Shown: positions 31,801-41,251 of the stretch, one piece after another | Layout: the number at the start of each line of letters is the position of its first letter | Position numbering within the stretch: the stretch's first letter is position 1 | Source of the DNA: Aricia agestis | Lineage: Eukaryota > Arthropoda > Insecta > Lepidoptera > Lycaenidae | Reading direction: 5' to 3' | DNA: 64,000 bases | NCBI RefSeq assembly: GCF_905147365.1 | Contig: NC_056417.1 | Location: 10,190,501-10,254,500 of the forward strand | Made by a program: the position numbers and the translations under genes | Notes under the pieces: model-generated | Database searches by the model: none | What the model saw: only the letters and a program-made list of their open reading frames with translations | Told to the model about the DNA's origin: nothing

Positions 31801-32370
31801 TCTTGCCGTCATCAATTTATGCGCTGATGTCTTGGTAGGTGTGTCTTCGATTAACACGCATCTGTTTGACTTCTTCTTTCCAGCTGGCGGTAGTTTCACC
31901 AGCAGCCGAGCTTCCGCACGTCCAGGTATTATGACTTTCTTTACACATTCAACTTTCCCGCAGGCGCCTCCAAGGATGAAAATTTCTTCTTCGCCACACT
32001 TGAACACTCCGTCGGCGACATTAATTCTGCAGTTGTGCTTCTTCATGAAATCCAAACCCAAGATGCAATCATCCATAATCTCAGCCACGATAACGTCATG
32101 AGGGTATGAGGATCCCCCTACATTAATCGTAACTGACATTTCTCCCAGGACGGGTATTGGCTGACCGGAGGCAGTAAGGAGCCGACAGTTAATTCTCCTC
32201 TTGTGTCTTCTTGCGGCTTTTACCAGATTTGATTTACCAGATCGGCGCTGCACGTAAAGGAGAACTGTCAAAATGACGTTTTTGTATGATGGCAGCGTTA
32301 GTTCCTTTTTCGCCACGTTCATATAAAGCCTTGTCGATCTGTAGACATGAATTGCAAGCAGAGTGACCAT
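28807..32370 (-). CDS. Ty3/gypsy retrotransposon Pol, 5'-truncated
   Basis: A 1187-codon frame. Roughly the first 45 residues come from MITE sequence, not from the element. Protease survives only as its end (ILGLD at 103-107); the catalytic DTG region is gone. Reverse transcriptase spans about 337-503 with YLDD at 454-457. RNase H has D603, E644 and D669. Integrase has a zinc site (H836 or H843 with C873 and C876), DD35E at D905, D965 and E1001, and a GPY module at 1141. The protein ends in HIDRLARYHG. No env frame follows: the stop overlaps the polypurine tract. The RT-to-integrase part has no stop or frameshift, so the copy is fairly young. With no gag, no 5' LTR and a broken protease it cannot be autonomous. 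The short plus-strand frames opposite it are shadows. Confidence 0.93.
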   Translation of the reverse strand: MVTLLAIHVYRSTRLYMNVAKKELTLPSYKNVILTVLLYVQRRSGKSNLVKAARRHKRRINCRLLTASGQPIPVLGEMSVTINVGGSSYPHDVIVAEIMDDCILGLDFMKKHNCRINVADGVFKCGEEEIFILGGACGKVECVKKVIIPGRAEARLLVKLPPAGKKKSNRCVLIEDTPTKTSAHKLMTARTLVSGSSNAVVRVLNLGDREFCLNKGDVIGKCEEVVWMRKCNSITGSDSANTSDYGIVTELLDDCKSNLTYSQSMKAKKFLQRHANIFSSQEGDLGRTSMVQHRIDTGSENPIRQRARRIPIAKEKEVEGLLEDMRRNKIIKPSASPWCSPVVLVKKKDGSTRFCVDYRRLNDVTKKDSYPLPRIDDTLDTLSGMKWFSTLDLKSGYWQVEIHPKDKEKTAFSTGKGLWQFNVMPFGLCNAPATFERLMECVLAGLVGEACLVYLDDVIIVGRDFEDHLRNLERVFAKIEGAKLKLNPKKCRLFRSKVNYLGHVISSDGIQTDPEKLEAVQNWPTPKNKTEVRAFLGLCSYYRRFVKGFSEIAKPLHRLTEDKRQFIWDETSEDSFQKLKKHLCETPILGYPQPEGQFIVDTDASNTAIGGVLSQKQGEREVVIAYFSKSLSKPERNYCVTRRELLAVVKTLQHFSKYLIGRQFLLRTDHAALKWLLQFKNPEGQVARWIEQLQEYDFKTEHRSGKSHGNADALSRRPCSEDCKHCVKQESNEVTLKLTKTSPLGPWENDAMREAQETDDDLRHIITWKKRGDEKPIWSEVAPTGAITKAYWAQWDSLILQNGIIYRKWEKTNGREFHLQIVVPRTRVPDVLREMHDGVSGGHLGVKRTLTKVRERFYWLHCRDDVQGWCRKCTTCAAVKGPQTRSRGSLRLYNVGAPWERIAVDVAGPFPVTESGNKYFMVVMDYFTRWPEVFAIPNQEATTVASKLVEEVISRFGVPLEIHSDQGRNFESQVFQEVCRILGMHKTRTTAYHPQSDGMVERFNQTLERHLAKLVDDKQKDWDKYIPLFLLSYRTAEHESVKATPAYVNYGRELRVPVDLLTGGSPEEPKTVPDYVCDLREKMRYIHAMVRENGLQSSENMKTRYDRKSNTSGFEEGSLVWLHNPTRRKGKSPKLQTKWDGPYKVVTRLNDVPYRIQKQPRGTFKVVHIDRLARYHGSNNDARDEHL
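32236..32341 (-). mobile_element. MITE J fragment joined to gypsy
   Basis: GGAGAACTGTCAAAATGACG, GGCAGCGTTAGTTCC and AAAGCCTTGTCGA match MITE J at 16727-16851. One end is missing at the gypsy junction. Confidence 0.7.
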
Positions 32371-32455
32371 TTTGCAATTTAAGAAAATGAATCATATCAC
32401 GATTCATATTATTATGATTCTACAAAGCGACCATTTTAGCCCCGCTGCGCCTAAT
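32345..32455 (-). mobile_element. MITE N fragment
   Basis: The complement of GAATTGCAAGCAGAGTGACC and AAGAAAATGAATCATAT matches 35363-35425, and it ends GCGACCATTTTAGCCCCGC like the MITE N terminus. Confidence 0.6.
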
Positions 32456-32464
32456 TTTATCAAA

Positions 32465-32545
32465 ATTACCAACGCGGAAATGGAACCTACGAGTTACGAC
32501 CTCTGAGTCAACAGCCACGCTAAAAATCACTGGGCCACGGAGGCA
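32465..32545 (-). mobile_element. SINE T1 head fragment
   Basis: GCCACGGAGGC, CTCTGAGTCAACAGCCACG and a damaged B-box (GGAACCTACGAG). Only the tRNA-like head remains. Confidence 0.65.
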
Positions 32546-32550
32546 TCATA

Positions 32551-32810
32551 CAAGGTGTAACAAAACTAAGTGATAATACTTTAGGGTGTGTATAATATGT
32601 TCCATAGAGTTCACTATGAAAGTAGCAGCACTGAAAGAGGGATTTTTTTTGTGATTTCCATGGGCAAGCGCCTGCATGTCATGCATGTCATGAATTTTTC
32701 CATACGAGGGTAAAAAGCTACTCTTTCAGCGCTGCTACTTTCACAAGGAACTCTATATAGGGGATCTATACACACTCTAACGTATTATCACTTAGTTTTG
32801 TTAAACCCTG
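32551..32810. mobile_element. MITE A with TA duplication
   Basis: Starts CAAGGTGTAACAAAACTAAG, ends TTAGTTTTGTTAAACCCTG, with TA on each side (32549-32550, 32811-32812). The arms are complete. Confidence 0.8.
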
Positions 32811-32880
32811 TATAATGTGATATTATTAACCCTGGCTATTACATCATAATTCGTAGTACTATAATTATACGTATTTGTGA

Positions 32881-33223
32881 CGTGGGAGAGCCATGCTTCG
32901 GCACGAATGGGCCGGCTCGATCGGAGAAATACCACGTCCTCACAGAAAACCGGCGTGAAACAGCGCTTCCGCTGTGTTTCGCCGAGTGAGTGAGTTTACC
33001 GGAGGCCCAATCTCCGACCCTTTTCCCTTCCCTACCCTCCCCTATTCCCTTCTGTACCCTCCCCTATTCCCTTCCCTACCCTCCCCTATTACCCCTTAAA
33101 AGGCCGGCAACGCACCTGCAGCTCTTCTGATGCTGCAAGTGTCCATGGGCGACGGAAGTTGCTTTCCATCAGGTGACCCATTAGCTCGTTTGCCTCCTTA
33201 TTTCATAAAAAAAAAAAAAAAAA
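32881..33223 (+). mobile_element. SINE M with long poly(A)
   Basis: Full length, 17-base A tail, and a pyrimidine tract with three CCCTACCCTCCCCTATT-like units. Probably among the younger copies. Confidence 0.88.
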
Positions 33224-33249
33224 CGTAATACTCGTACAAGTCGTCTCTG

Positions 33250-33592
33250 TCTATCTTTAGCTATGTCCACACTATGCGCTTTGTCTTAAATTTTCGTCAT
33301 CTTCTTTGTACCTATTCAACTTTCTTTTGGCGCTTTCAATAATTGAATGCGTTAACGAACGCAACGCCAACATTGTCATTTTTGTTCAGTTGTAGTGTCT
33401 GTGGTATGTGGTAGTGGTGGAATATGTGCGGCTTATTTGGTCATAAGAAATTCCAGAAAAAATAGAAGTAAGCGAAAATTTTGGATACGGTCAGAGCGCA
33501 GGCGTCGCGGGCATGCCTCACGTACGCTGTTGACTGCGCTATGACGCATGCCCTTGACGAACAAAAAAGGGACAGTGTGGACAAAGCTCCTG
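33250..33592. mobile_element. MITE H, longer copy
   Basis: Starts TAGCTATGTCCACACTATGC, ends GGGACAGTGTGGACAAAGC. It has about 130 bp (near 33385-33480) that is absent from the copy at 10606. Confidence 0.65.
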
Positions 33593-33969
33593 ATTCCTAT
33601 GTTACCTAATAGCCGTTAGGTTTCGACACGACAGCTTGTCGGCTTCAACTGCCACTGTTATTTTTCATTTAGAATTGTTCTAGTTCCATCTTTTGTAATT
33701 TTTCCCTTACTTAATTTTGCGGGGAAGTTTGTTTTAATTAAACACAACCAGACCGTTTTATAGGCTCTATTTTAGTGCCTAGTTAGTTCCTAGATCCTAA
33801 AACTATATTTTGTAGTTACCTAACATCTAGCCCATATAAAATTTAGTTGTCTGGAAGAAAATGTCTTAGGTAATAACCACTTTATACAGCTCTTCCTCTT
33901 TTTACATAATCGTCTATAATAACTACAACAGTTTGTAAATATGCTTTTAATATGCTTAACATTATTCAA
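33593..33969. other. no recognised feature
   Basis: AT-rich and unassigned. Confidence 0.4.
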
Positions 33970-34620
33970 AACAAGAAACTACGCAGGATTCATTCTAGTT
34001 GTGCAATACACAGTATATTTATTCTATTAGTCTTATAACATAAACCGATAAGACTAGCCATCAAAAGCAAAAGTGTCTTCATACAATCCTGCATATTTTA
34101 TTTCGTAGTTCCATTGTAGGAATCGAACCTACCAGCCTCAAGGCAAGTAACGGTGGATTTACACGGGTCGATTATAGCCGTGCGGCAAGTCACCAGTCGA
34201 ATCACACTACACTACAAAAATCGCTTGTGACTAGTCATTCTGCGTGAAAATGTCGCTTAAAACAGTCGCTTTGCATAGGGGCATTAATTAAAATCGCTCG
34301 ACAATCCATTATTTGAGAAATAATTGACCAATTAAAAATGAAGAAAAGGGTAAATCTAAGGTGAGGCTACAGCGCAGGCAAAATGTATTCCCAGCAAGCG
34401 ATCGCTTGCGACTGAGCGTTTGCACGGTCGATTTTAGTCACCACTCATCAGCGCCATGCGGCCAATGGCCGCGCGGCAAAAGTCGGTTGGCAGTCTACTT
34501 TTGGGGCATGCGGCGTAGCCGAATTGCCATTTAGACAGTCGATTTTCACCGTGCGGCGTAAATCGTGCGGCTAAACCCGTGTAAACCCCGCATAAGGCCA
34601 CTACACCAGAAGACAGTCTT
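33970..34620 (-). mobile_element. tRNA-headed SINE split by a MITE
   Basis: On the minus strand TCTTCTGGTGTAGTGGCC (A-box-like, 34596-34613) is separated from TGCCTTGAGGC and GGTTCGATTCCTACAATGG (B-box, 34114-34145) by a 442-bp insertion. Downstream body reaches about 33970. It is not a functional tRNA: the acceptor stem does not pair across the insertion. Confidence 0.55.
34151..34592. mobile_element. PIF/Harbinger-type MITE inserted in the SINE
   Basis: TAA on both sides (34148-34150, 34593-34595). The left end GGATTTACACGGGT pairs with ACCCGTGTAAACCCC at the right. The interior has several GTGCGGC and GTCGATTTT motifs. Confidence 0.7.
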
Positions 34621-35010
34621 TGAGTTCATGGGCCGTATCAAACAATAATACCAATATCAACCTATCAGGAGGCTAAAAGGCCTATTCTAGCCAATCTGAT
34701 TTGCACTGCACAGTATCAAAGGCTTCTATTGAACTAAATACTCAGTACCACTGGACAATAATTGGATTAGCACAGTTCGTTAACTTAGCATTAATATGTA
34801 TAAATTGCTATTGTACTACTTGTATACTATTCATGCTGCAGATTCGTAGCACCTATATTTGTTTATCATTCAGCTACCGTACATTTTTTGTGCTGAGACT
34901 CAGTGTATCTCCATACCGAACTTTATCAAAATCGGTATTGACCTTTCTTACATACAATAAAAGCCAATAAAGCCTATAATAATTTTGTATAATATGTGCG
35001 AATTTCGTAA
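34621..35010. other. no gene; Helitron E scrap
   Basis: At 34893-34935 CTCAGTGTATCTCCATACCG is a minus-strand family E fragment. The 89-codon frame at 34701 has no recognisable motif. Confidence 0.4.
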
Positions 35011-35334
35011 TTATTTTGCAATAAAACCCCAATAAAAAATACATGTGGTACTCGGGGAATACTTACGTCTAATAATAATAATAAAAAAATTATTTATTTG
35101 CCCATTAAAATATAGCAATACAAATATTATAAATGTAAAGGATTTGCGCAAATTGGCGGTCTTACCGCTAGTAGCGGTTTCTTCCAGACAACCAACAGCG
35201 GTCTCTTCGAGACAACCAACGCAACGTCTACGTCTAGTTGCACGCACAAAAACACCGTGCTGAAGTCTACCGAACTGAAACGGACGGAATTTCTTGATTC
35301 GGTCGTCACGCTTAAAGCCCTCGATAAAAGTTCT
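35011..35334. other. unassigned, small tandem duplication
   Basis: An (AAT)n run near 35070-35085, and CAGACAACCAACAGCGGTCTC / GAGACAACCAACGCAACGTC at 35187-35225 forming an imperfect 24-27 bp duplication. The 144-codon minus frame crosses this and MITE N and is not supported as a gene. Confidence 0.35.
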
Positions 35335-35524
35335 GCGGGGCTTAAATGGTCGCTTTGAAGAATCATGATATGAATCATTTTTCTTAAATCGCAAAATGTA
35401 ACTCTGCTTGCAATTCATTTCTGTATTTTTGTACTGATTTGACATTTGTCAGTTTGACAGTTTTGACAATTCATTTGCTGAATTGATTGAGAGGAATTGC
35501 TAAATGTGACCATTTTAGCCCCGC
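35335..35524. mobile_element. MITE N
   Basis: Inverted ends GCGGGGCTTAAATGGTCGC and GTGACCATTTTAGCCCCGC, 190 bp. The interior is not a foldback. Confidence 0.65.
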
Positions 35525-36043
35525 TGCAATGGCTTAAAAATATTACCATAGTTAAATGGAGACTGCTGACTGCCTATTTCATAGCAATCATGTACATTGT
35601 ACGCACATGCGAAGGTAATAATAAAATTCGAGTGCAAAATGTAAAATTTGGGCGCAAAGTGTGCAATTACGTAAAGCGATGTCCATTGTTCCCGGCACGA
35701 ACGAGTTTGTTACAAGTTCTGCAGTTTCCGTCACAGGTTCGTAGATTATCTTTATGGTGTAAAATCCTTTGTTATTACACCTAATGGAGCCGCTTATGGC
35801 GACCATTATGATACGGAACTTTTTGATTGCTTCCAGAGTTTTTCAATTTTTGCACAGGGATTTTGTGAGTTAAAAATTTAAATTAATCCGGCGATAGATC
35901 AATCAGAATTGCAATTAAAGCGTTTATTGGTTGTCGCTGTCACCTGTCAGCAATGAGGATGATTAGTGATGTGGACATGTTTTGTGTTGACTTTTAATAT
36001 GTAGCTCTACCGAGAAATTATAGGAGATGGATAATAGAAATAA
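35525..36043. other. no recognised feature
   Basis: Open frames at 35497-35784 (plus) and 35588-35806 (minus) overlap without recognisable motifs. Unassigned. Confidence 0.4.
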
Positions 36044-36250
36044 TCGCCCAAGTGTGAGTCGGACTCGCGTACGAAGGGTTTCGTACCGTTAAAGAGCAAA
36101 AATAGGCCAATAATTGTGGTTCTTGAGATACAGCCTGGCGAAACACAGACAGACAGACAGACGGACAGACGGACAGGCGGACAGACGGACAGAAGGACAG
36201 ACAACGAAATCTTAGGGTCCCGTTTTTACCCTTTGGGTACGGAACCCTAA
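36044..36250 (+). mobile_element. repeat P, short deletion form
   Basis: Both ends are present (CGCCCAAGTGTGAGTCGG; GGGTACGGAACCCTAA) but the interior is cut to 207 bp, keeping the CAGACAGACAGACGG tract. A 26-bp direct duplication (CGAAACTCCA, AAGCTAATCT) follows at 36256-36305. Confidence 0.75.
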
Positions 36251-36308
36251 AAAAACGAAACTCCAGTAAGCTAATCTCCAAACGAAACTCCAAAAAGCTA
36301 ATCTATGA

Positions 36309-36715
36309 ATAGCTATTTGCTTCAGAAAGGCAAAAATCCATGAGAGTTAGGTACGAAAAAGATCTAGGTTCTTCAAACCTTTTTCTAACTTTGTCCCGGA
36401 CTCCAGTGTCTTTGTATGTGTGTGTATTGGAGTATTTGATGTTGGAATTACAACTTAATATTATTCATTTTTATTAAATTTTGATACTGATGTCGCAATT
36501 GCAATAAAGCTTTCGGGGGATGATGATAATGAATTAACATTGGATTCCAGAAACTTTATCTCATGCAATTGGTACAAAACCTATCCATATTCATAATATT
36601 CATACATATTCATGCTTGCTTATGGTGAAATACAAACTATCCTTCAGGGAGTATCGGGACGTCTTAGGGCGAATTTGATTTCAACTTTATAGTTGAAATC
36701 AATTATAATAATTAA
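36309..36715. other. no recognised feature
   Basis: AT-rich. TTTATAGTTGAAATCAA near 36684 is part of a small AGTTGAAATC inverted pair. Unassigned. Confidence 0.4.
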
Positions 36716-36922
36716 TCTAATATATAAAAATAAGTCGGGTTTTCCTTCCTGACGCTATAACTCCAGAACGCACAAACCGATTTCCACGGTTTTGCATTCG
36801 TTGGAAAGGTCTCGGGGCTCCGTGAGGTCTATAGAAAAAAAAAACAGAAAAAATTTCAAGAGAAAAGCATGAAAACAGGGAAAATCATTTTATGGCAAAA
36901 CAACGTTTGCCGGCATAGCTAG
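36716..36922 (+). mobile_element. Helitron-like family B
   Basis: Preceded by A, starts TCTAATATATAAAAATAAGT and ends CGTTTGCCGGCATAGCTAG. It has an uninterrupted CTATAACTCCAGAACGCAC region that shows the pre-insertion state of the copy at 2877. Confidence 0.75.
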
Positions 36923-36934
36923 CAACTCATAATA

Positions 36935-37571
36935 ATATTATAAATGCAAAAGTGTGTATGTCTATATATTACCTCTTTACGCCTAAACCGCTGAAGGGAT
37001 TTTGCTGAAATTTGGTATGGATACTTTTTATCCCGGATAAATGTATGGTTTTTGCTCGATTATTAAGAGGATTCCACACCGCCCTTTTTTCCATACAAAC
37101 GTTGTCCCCTGTTTCCTCCCTGGATAATGCTAGTAGAGTTATAATTTTTTTCTTGAATATCTACGGCCACTAATACAATGTCCCTATGTTTTCTTTTTTT
37201 TCATAATTTAATTATTAAATAAGATATGAACGTTCAAAAACCCAAAAAAATGGCCAGATTTTCCGCTGTGTTCAAACGTCCAGAAAACAGATTTGGCTAA
37301 ATTATACAAAAAAAGCAAAACATAGGAACACAGCTCAAGTCTTTTTTTAATCTTTAATGAAAAAAGTACTTAAATCGGTTAAGTTTTGGAGAAGGAATCA
37401 GAGGACAACGAATCGTTGATTTTCTGGATTTTCTGCAGTTGTCTCTATCGCGTTCTGCGGTATAGGCTTGAGGTAAGGGAGACAGCTATAGATATTACAC
37501 GTACTTTTTTTTCATTTCTCTAGCCCCTGTTGTATCCTCTTAAATTTTGGCGCAACAAATTTGCGGGCGTC
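36935..37571 (+). mobile_element. Helitron-like family E split by a TTAA element
   Basis: The first part (TATTATAAATGCAAAAGTG to ATGTATGGTTTTTGCTCGAT) and the second part (ATTTTGGCGCAACAAATTTG to GCGGGCGTCATAA) are halves of one family E copy, separated by 37067-37539. Confidence 0.65.
37067..37539. mobile_element. DNA element flanked by TTAA
   Basis: TTAA, GAGGATTCCACACCG, 473 bp in all, GTTGTATCCTC, TTAA. TTAA duplication is typical of piggyBac-type elements, though the GAGGAT ends are not the usual CCY. No transposase is present. Confidence 0.6.
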
Positions 37572-38056
37572 ATAATAATTATAGTCGTTCATAATGTAGA
37601 CAGCGCTACGTAATCATGGTTCTCCAACATGGCCCAACATGAACGAATCTTTGTTTCAGAAACGCTTGGTTTCAGAAAGGCCCTATATAATCAAACTATA
37701 ATATAGCAAAGTATGCTTAACTGTACAAACATTAAAGTAGAGACCGCTGCGACCACTTATTTCAATAACTAAGTTTTGTTTGTCGTAATAGGATTATTGT
37801 GATTTGTTTCACTTAAAACTTTGGAGTCGCTTTCATAATCGTCCATTAACTTTAACTAGCAGTTTTGTAAGTTAACACTAACTTCGAGTTAACAATTTAA
37901 GTTCTGGCCGAGAGTTCAAGTGTTAAACAAAGTTAATCTAGCTTTTGACAGTCGCTCTTAAGTTTGAGCTAAGATTTTCCACTAGTTGAAACAGTTCGGT
38001 TGTTTACTATTTACTATTAAGATCATGGCATTAGTGGAGGAAAATAAAACAAAAAA
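37572..38056. other. no recognised feature
   Basis: AT-rich; repeated AAGTTAACACTAACTTCGAG-like text near 37868 only. Confidence 0.35.
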
Positions 38057-38465
38057 TTGGCCAAGTGCGATTTGGACTCGCGCACGAAGGGTTCCGTACC
38101 ACAATAGAGCAAAGATAGGCTGAAAATTGTGGTTTTTGTATGGGTTTAAATTTGATTAAAAATTATTAAAGTGCTGAGTATTTCGGGAATATTTCAATTA
38201 GTGCCTATGTGTTGCCATTATTGATATCGAGCAAAAAATAGCAAAAAAATTACGTTTATTGTATGGGAGCCCCCCTTAAATATTTAATATAATATTTTGT
38301 TTTTAGTATGTATTTGCTGTTATTGCGGCACCAGATCTAGTCTAGTCTAGCTATAATAGCGGTTCTTAAATAAGCCTGGAGACACACAGACGGACAGATG
38401 GGCAGACATCGAAGTCTAAGTACTTAATAGGGTCCCGTTTTTACCCTTTGGGTACGGAACCCTAA
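38057..38465 (+). mobile_element. repeat P
   Basis: Starts TTGGCCAAGTGCGATTTGG (first base changed), ends GGGTACGGAACCCTAA. The CAGA/CGGA tract is shorter than in other copies. Confidence 0.75.
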
Positions 38466-38692
38466 AAACAAACATAATTATCTAAAATACAAATAACATC
38501 TACATTTTCGTATGTTTTGCTTGCTTTAGATACAACGATAATCTAAATTGTAAAGCAAGCGTATGATAATTGTCACAGTCGTAGAAGCGTAGAAGCTTAA
38601 CAACTACCCCTAATGCCAGCAACGCTAACGACATTATATTATATGAAGCTCAATGCAAAGGGATTCACTTAGATTACAATAAAAATTTTATA

Positions 38693-39010
38693 CGTGGGAG
38701 AGCCATGCTTCGGCACGAATGGGCCGGCTCGACCGGAGAAATACCACGTTCTCATAGAAAACCGGCGTGAAACAGCGCTTGCGCTGTGTTTCGCCGAGTG
38801 AGTGAGTTTACCGGAGGCCCGATTCCCTTCCCTATCCTCCCCTATTCCCTTCCCTTCCAATCCCTACCCTCTCCTATTACCCTATTCCCTCTAAAAGGCC
38901 GGCAACGCACCTGCAGCTCTTCTGATGCTGTGAGTGTCCATGGGCGACGGAAGTTGCTTTCCATCAGGTGACCCGTTTGCTCGTTTGCCCCCTTATTTCA
39001 TAAAAAAAAA
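38693..39010 (+). mobile_element. SINE M
   Basis: Full length with a short pyrimidine tract (CCCTTCCCTATCCTCCCC). Frames on both strands here are SINE sequence. Confidence 0.87.
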
Positions 39011-39105
39011 GAAGAGACTGAGTGTGAAACAGCTGCCACATAATATCATACAATGTCATAATACCAGTATTAATTATAATGACTTGACAAACTTACTTAA
39101 ATAAA

Positions 39106-39347
39106 TCTATATATTATATAAAACTCAAGGGTGACTGACTGACTGATTGACATAGTGTTCTATCCACGCACAGCCCAAACCACTGGACGGATCGGGCTGA
39201 AATTTGGCATGCAGGTAGATGTTATGACGTAGGCATCCGCTAAGAAAGGATTTTGATCAATTCCAACTCCAAGGGGTTAAAATAGGGGATGAAAGTTTGT
39301 AAATAATAATCCTTCTTAACGCGAGCGAAGCCGCGGGCAAAAGCTCG
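39106..39347 (+). mobile_element. Helitron-like family C
   Basis: Preceded by A, starts TCTATATATTATATAAAACT, ends GCGAAGCCGCGGGCAAAAGC then TCG where CTAG is usual. The interior has GACTGACTGACTGATTGACA. A minus-strand copy is at 52442. Confidence 0.65.
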
Positions 39348-39559
39348 TAAATAAATAAATTCTTTATTGAGAGCTACTAAGGCCCAAATTGTTACGTGAC
39401 TTAAGTAGCGCTCATTCTTCGCTTCTAGTTCCAAAATATCCTTGAAGAAAGTTAAAGCAAAGGGATGATGTAAGAGGTCTCGTAAGGGTCAATTATTTAT
39501 ACTAGCGCAGAGTCGAAGCGCATCGAAGCGAATTATTAAAACTGAGCATAACAAATTCA

Positions 39560-39705
39560 ACCTTAACTCCAAAGCGTTAACGCACTTTATTACCGCTGAG
39601 AATTTAAAAAGGTGCGCGCACCCACGCGAATTCGCGTGTATGCGCCCGACCAAAGCTGATTGGCCTCACAGAAGTAATGTATGCGTTACGCTCTGGAGTT
39701 AAGGT
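39560..39705. mobile_element. nested foldback MITE
   Basis: Ends ACCTTAACTCCAAAGCGTTA and CGTTACGCTCTGGAGTTAAGGT-like right arm. The centre contains CACGCGAATTCGCGTG, a perfect 16-bp palindrome. Confidence 0.7.
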
Positions 39706-39746
39706 AGAAAAATTTTATGTGTTCAGTTTTTGGAAATTCGCTTCGC

Positions 39747-40086
39747 TTTTTTTTTTAATGAAATAAGGGGGCAAACGAGCAAACGGGTCACCTGATGGAA
39801 AGCAACTTCCGTCGTCCATGGACACTCGCAGCATCAGAAGAGCTGCAAGTGCGTTGCCGGCCATTTAAGAGGGAATAGGGTAATAGGGGAGGGTAGGGAA
39901 GGGAAGGGAAGGGAATAGTTGAGGGTAGGGAAGGAAATAGGGTAGGGGTTAGGGGATTGGGCCTCCGGTAAACTCACTCACTCGGCGAAACACAGCGCAA
40001 GCGCTGTTTCACGCCAGTTTTCTGTGAGAACGTGGTATTTATCCGGTCGAGCCGGCCCATTCGTGCCGAAGCATGACTCTCCCACG
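39747..40086 (-). mobile_element. SINE M, minus strand, nested
   Basis: Full length, poly(T) to CATGACTCTCCCACG, inside the outer MITE. Confidence 0.87.
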
Positions 40087-40294
40087 TATACTTCTTCGTT
40101 AGCTAGCTTCGCTTCGACTCTGCGCTAATATATTAGATTTATCGTATTGGTGACTAGGTACTCACATCTGGGTACAGATAATGTTAGTTTTTATTAGTTA
40201 TTGAATAGCTTTTATCGCGGCGACCGAATCAAAAAATTCCACAACGAAAAACATCTGACATTCGTCTAACGTCGTTCGGCAGACTTGCTCTGTG

Positions 40295-40617
40295 TTTTTT
40301 TTTTTTTATGAAAGAAGGGGGCAAACGAGCAAACGGGTCACCTGATGGAAAGCAACTTCCGTCGCCCATGGACACTCGCAGCATCAGAAGAGCTGCAGGT
40401 GCGTTGCCGGCCTTTTAAGAGGGAATAGGGTAATAGAGGAGGGTAGGGATGGGAAGGGAAAGGAATAGGGGAGGATAGGAAAGGGAATTGGGCCTCCGGT
40501 AAACTCACTCACTCAGCGAAACACAGCGCAAGCGCTGTTTCACGCCGGTTTTCTGTGAGAACGTGGTATTTCTCCGGTCGAGCCGGTCCATTCGTGCCGA
40601 AGCATGGCTCTCCCACG
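40295..40617 (-). mobile_element. SINE M, minus strand
   Basis: Full length with a 13-base T run. It shares orientation with the copy 200 bp upstream, but the tracts differ, so it is a separate insertion. Confidence 0.87.
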
Positions 40618-40870
40618 TATAAAAGTGAGTGTGACTCGGACTGTGACTCGGAGTACTCGCCAGGTTTCGATACGGTGTTTGTTTGCGTGCGAATAGACGT
40701 ATACGAATTATTGTTGCATAAGTTGATAAAATTGTTATGCAATAACTTTACCGCGGCAGTCCCCGAGTGCAAAAAGTATTTTTTTATTAATGTTATCTTA
40801 CTGTGACAAAAGGGTTATTAGTTACATCAATGGATAGTCCTTTTGTCTAACTTTTAGTACTTTTCCACAC

Positions 40871-41238
40871 GCCTCGGTGGTCCAGTGGTTAAGAGCGTGG
40901 CTCTTGACTCGGAGATCGTGGGTTCGATTCCCGCGTTGGAAACATGTTATTTCCAAATGTGGTTAGGATAATACAGGCGGATCACCTGATTGTCTGACAA
41001 GTAAGATGATCCATGCGTCGGATGGGCATGTAAAAAGTCGTTCATGCGCCTGATCTCTTGCCGGTCGTGTCGGTCTTCCGTCCCACTAGGTTATGAGAGT
41101 AAAGGAATAGGGAGTGCTCTTGTGTACTGCACACACACTTGCGCACTATAAAATTACTCCGGCGTACCTGGCTTGGTTTCAATGAAACCGGCCACCGTCA
41201 CCGAAACCGGCGTGCCGTGTGGGGGGTATTATTATTAT
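40871..41238 (+). mobile_element. SINE T1 with 13-bp target duplication
   Basis: TACTTTTCCACAC is repeated perfectly at 40858-40870 and 41239-41251. The head has CGGTGGTCCAGTGGTTAAG and GGTTCGATTCCCG; the tail is (ATT)n. The intact duplication marks a fairly recent retroposition. Confidence 0.9.
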
Positions 41239-41251
41239 TACTTTTCCACAC

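Larger units (their letters stand above)
39503..40127. mobile_element. outer foldback MITE carrying two insertions
   Basis: Ends TAGCGCAGAGTCGAAGCG and GCTTCGACTCTGCGCTA. Removing the SINE at 39747-40086 and the MITE at 39560-39705 leaves an element of roughly 140 bp with AATTCGCTTCG arms. Confidence 0.7.

Noticed and set aside
35011..35445. 144-codon minus-strand frame with a repeated GCLEETA motif
   Set aside because: It crosses MITE N and a short tandem duplication; the repeated peptide is a by-product of that duplication.
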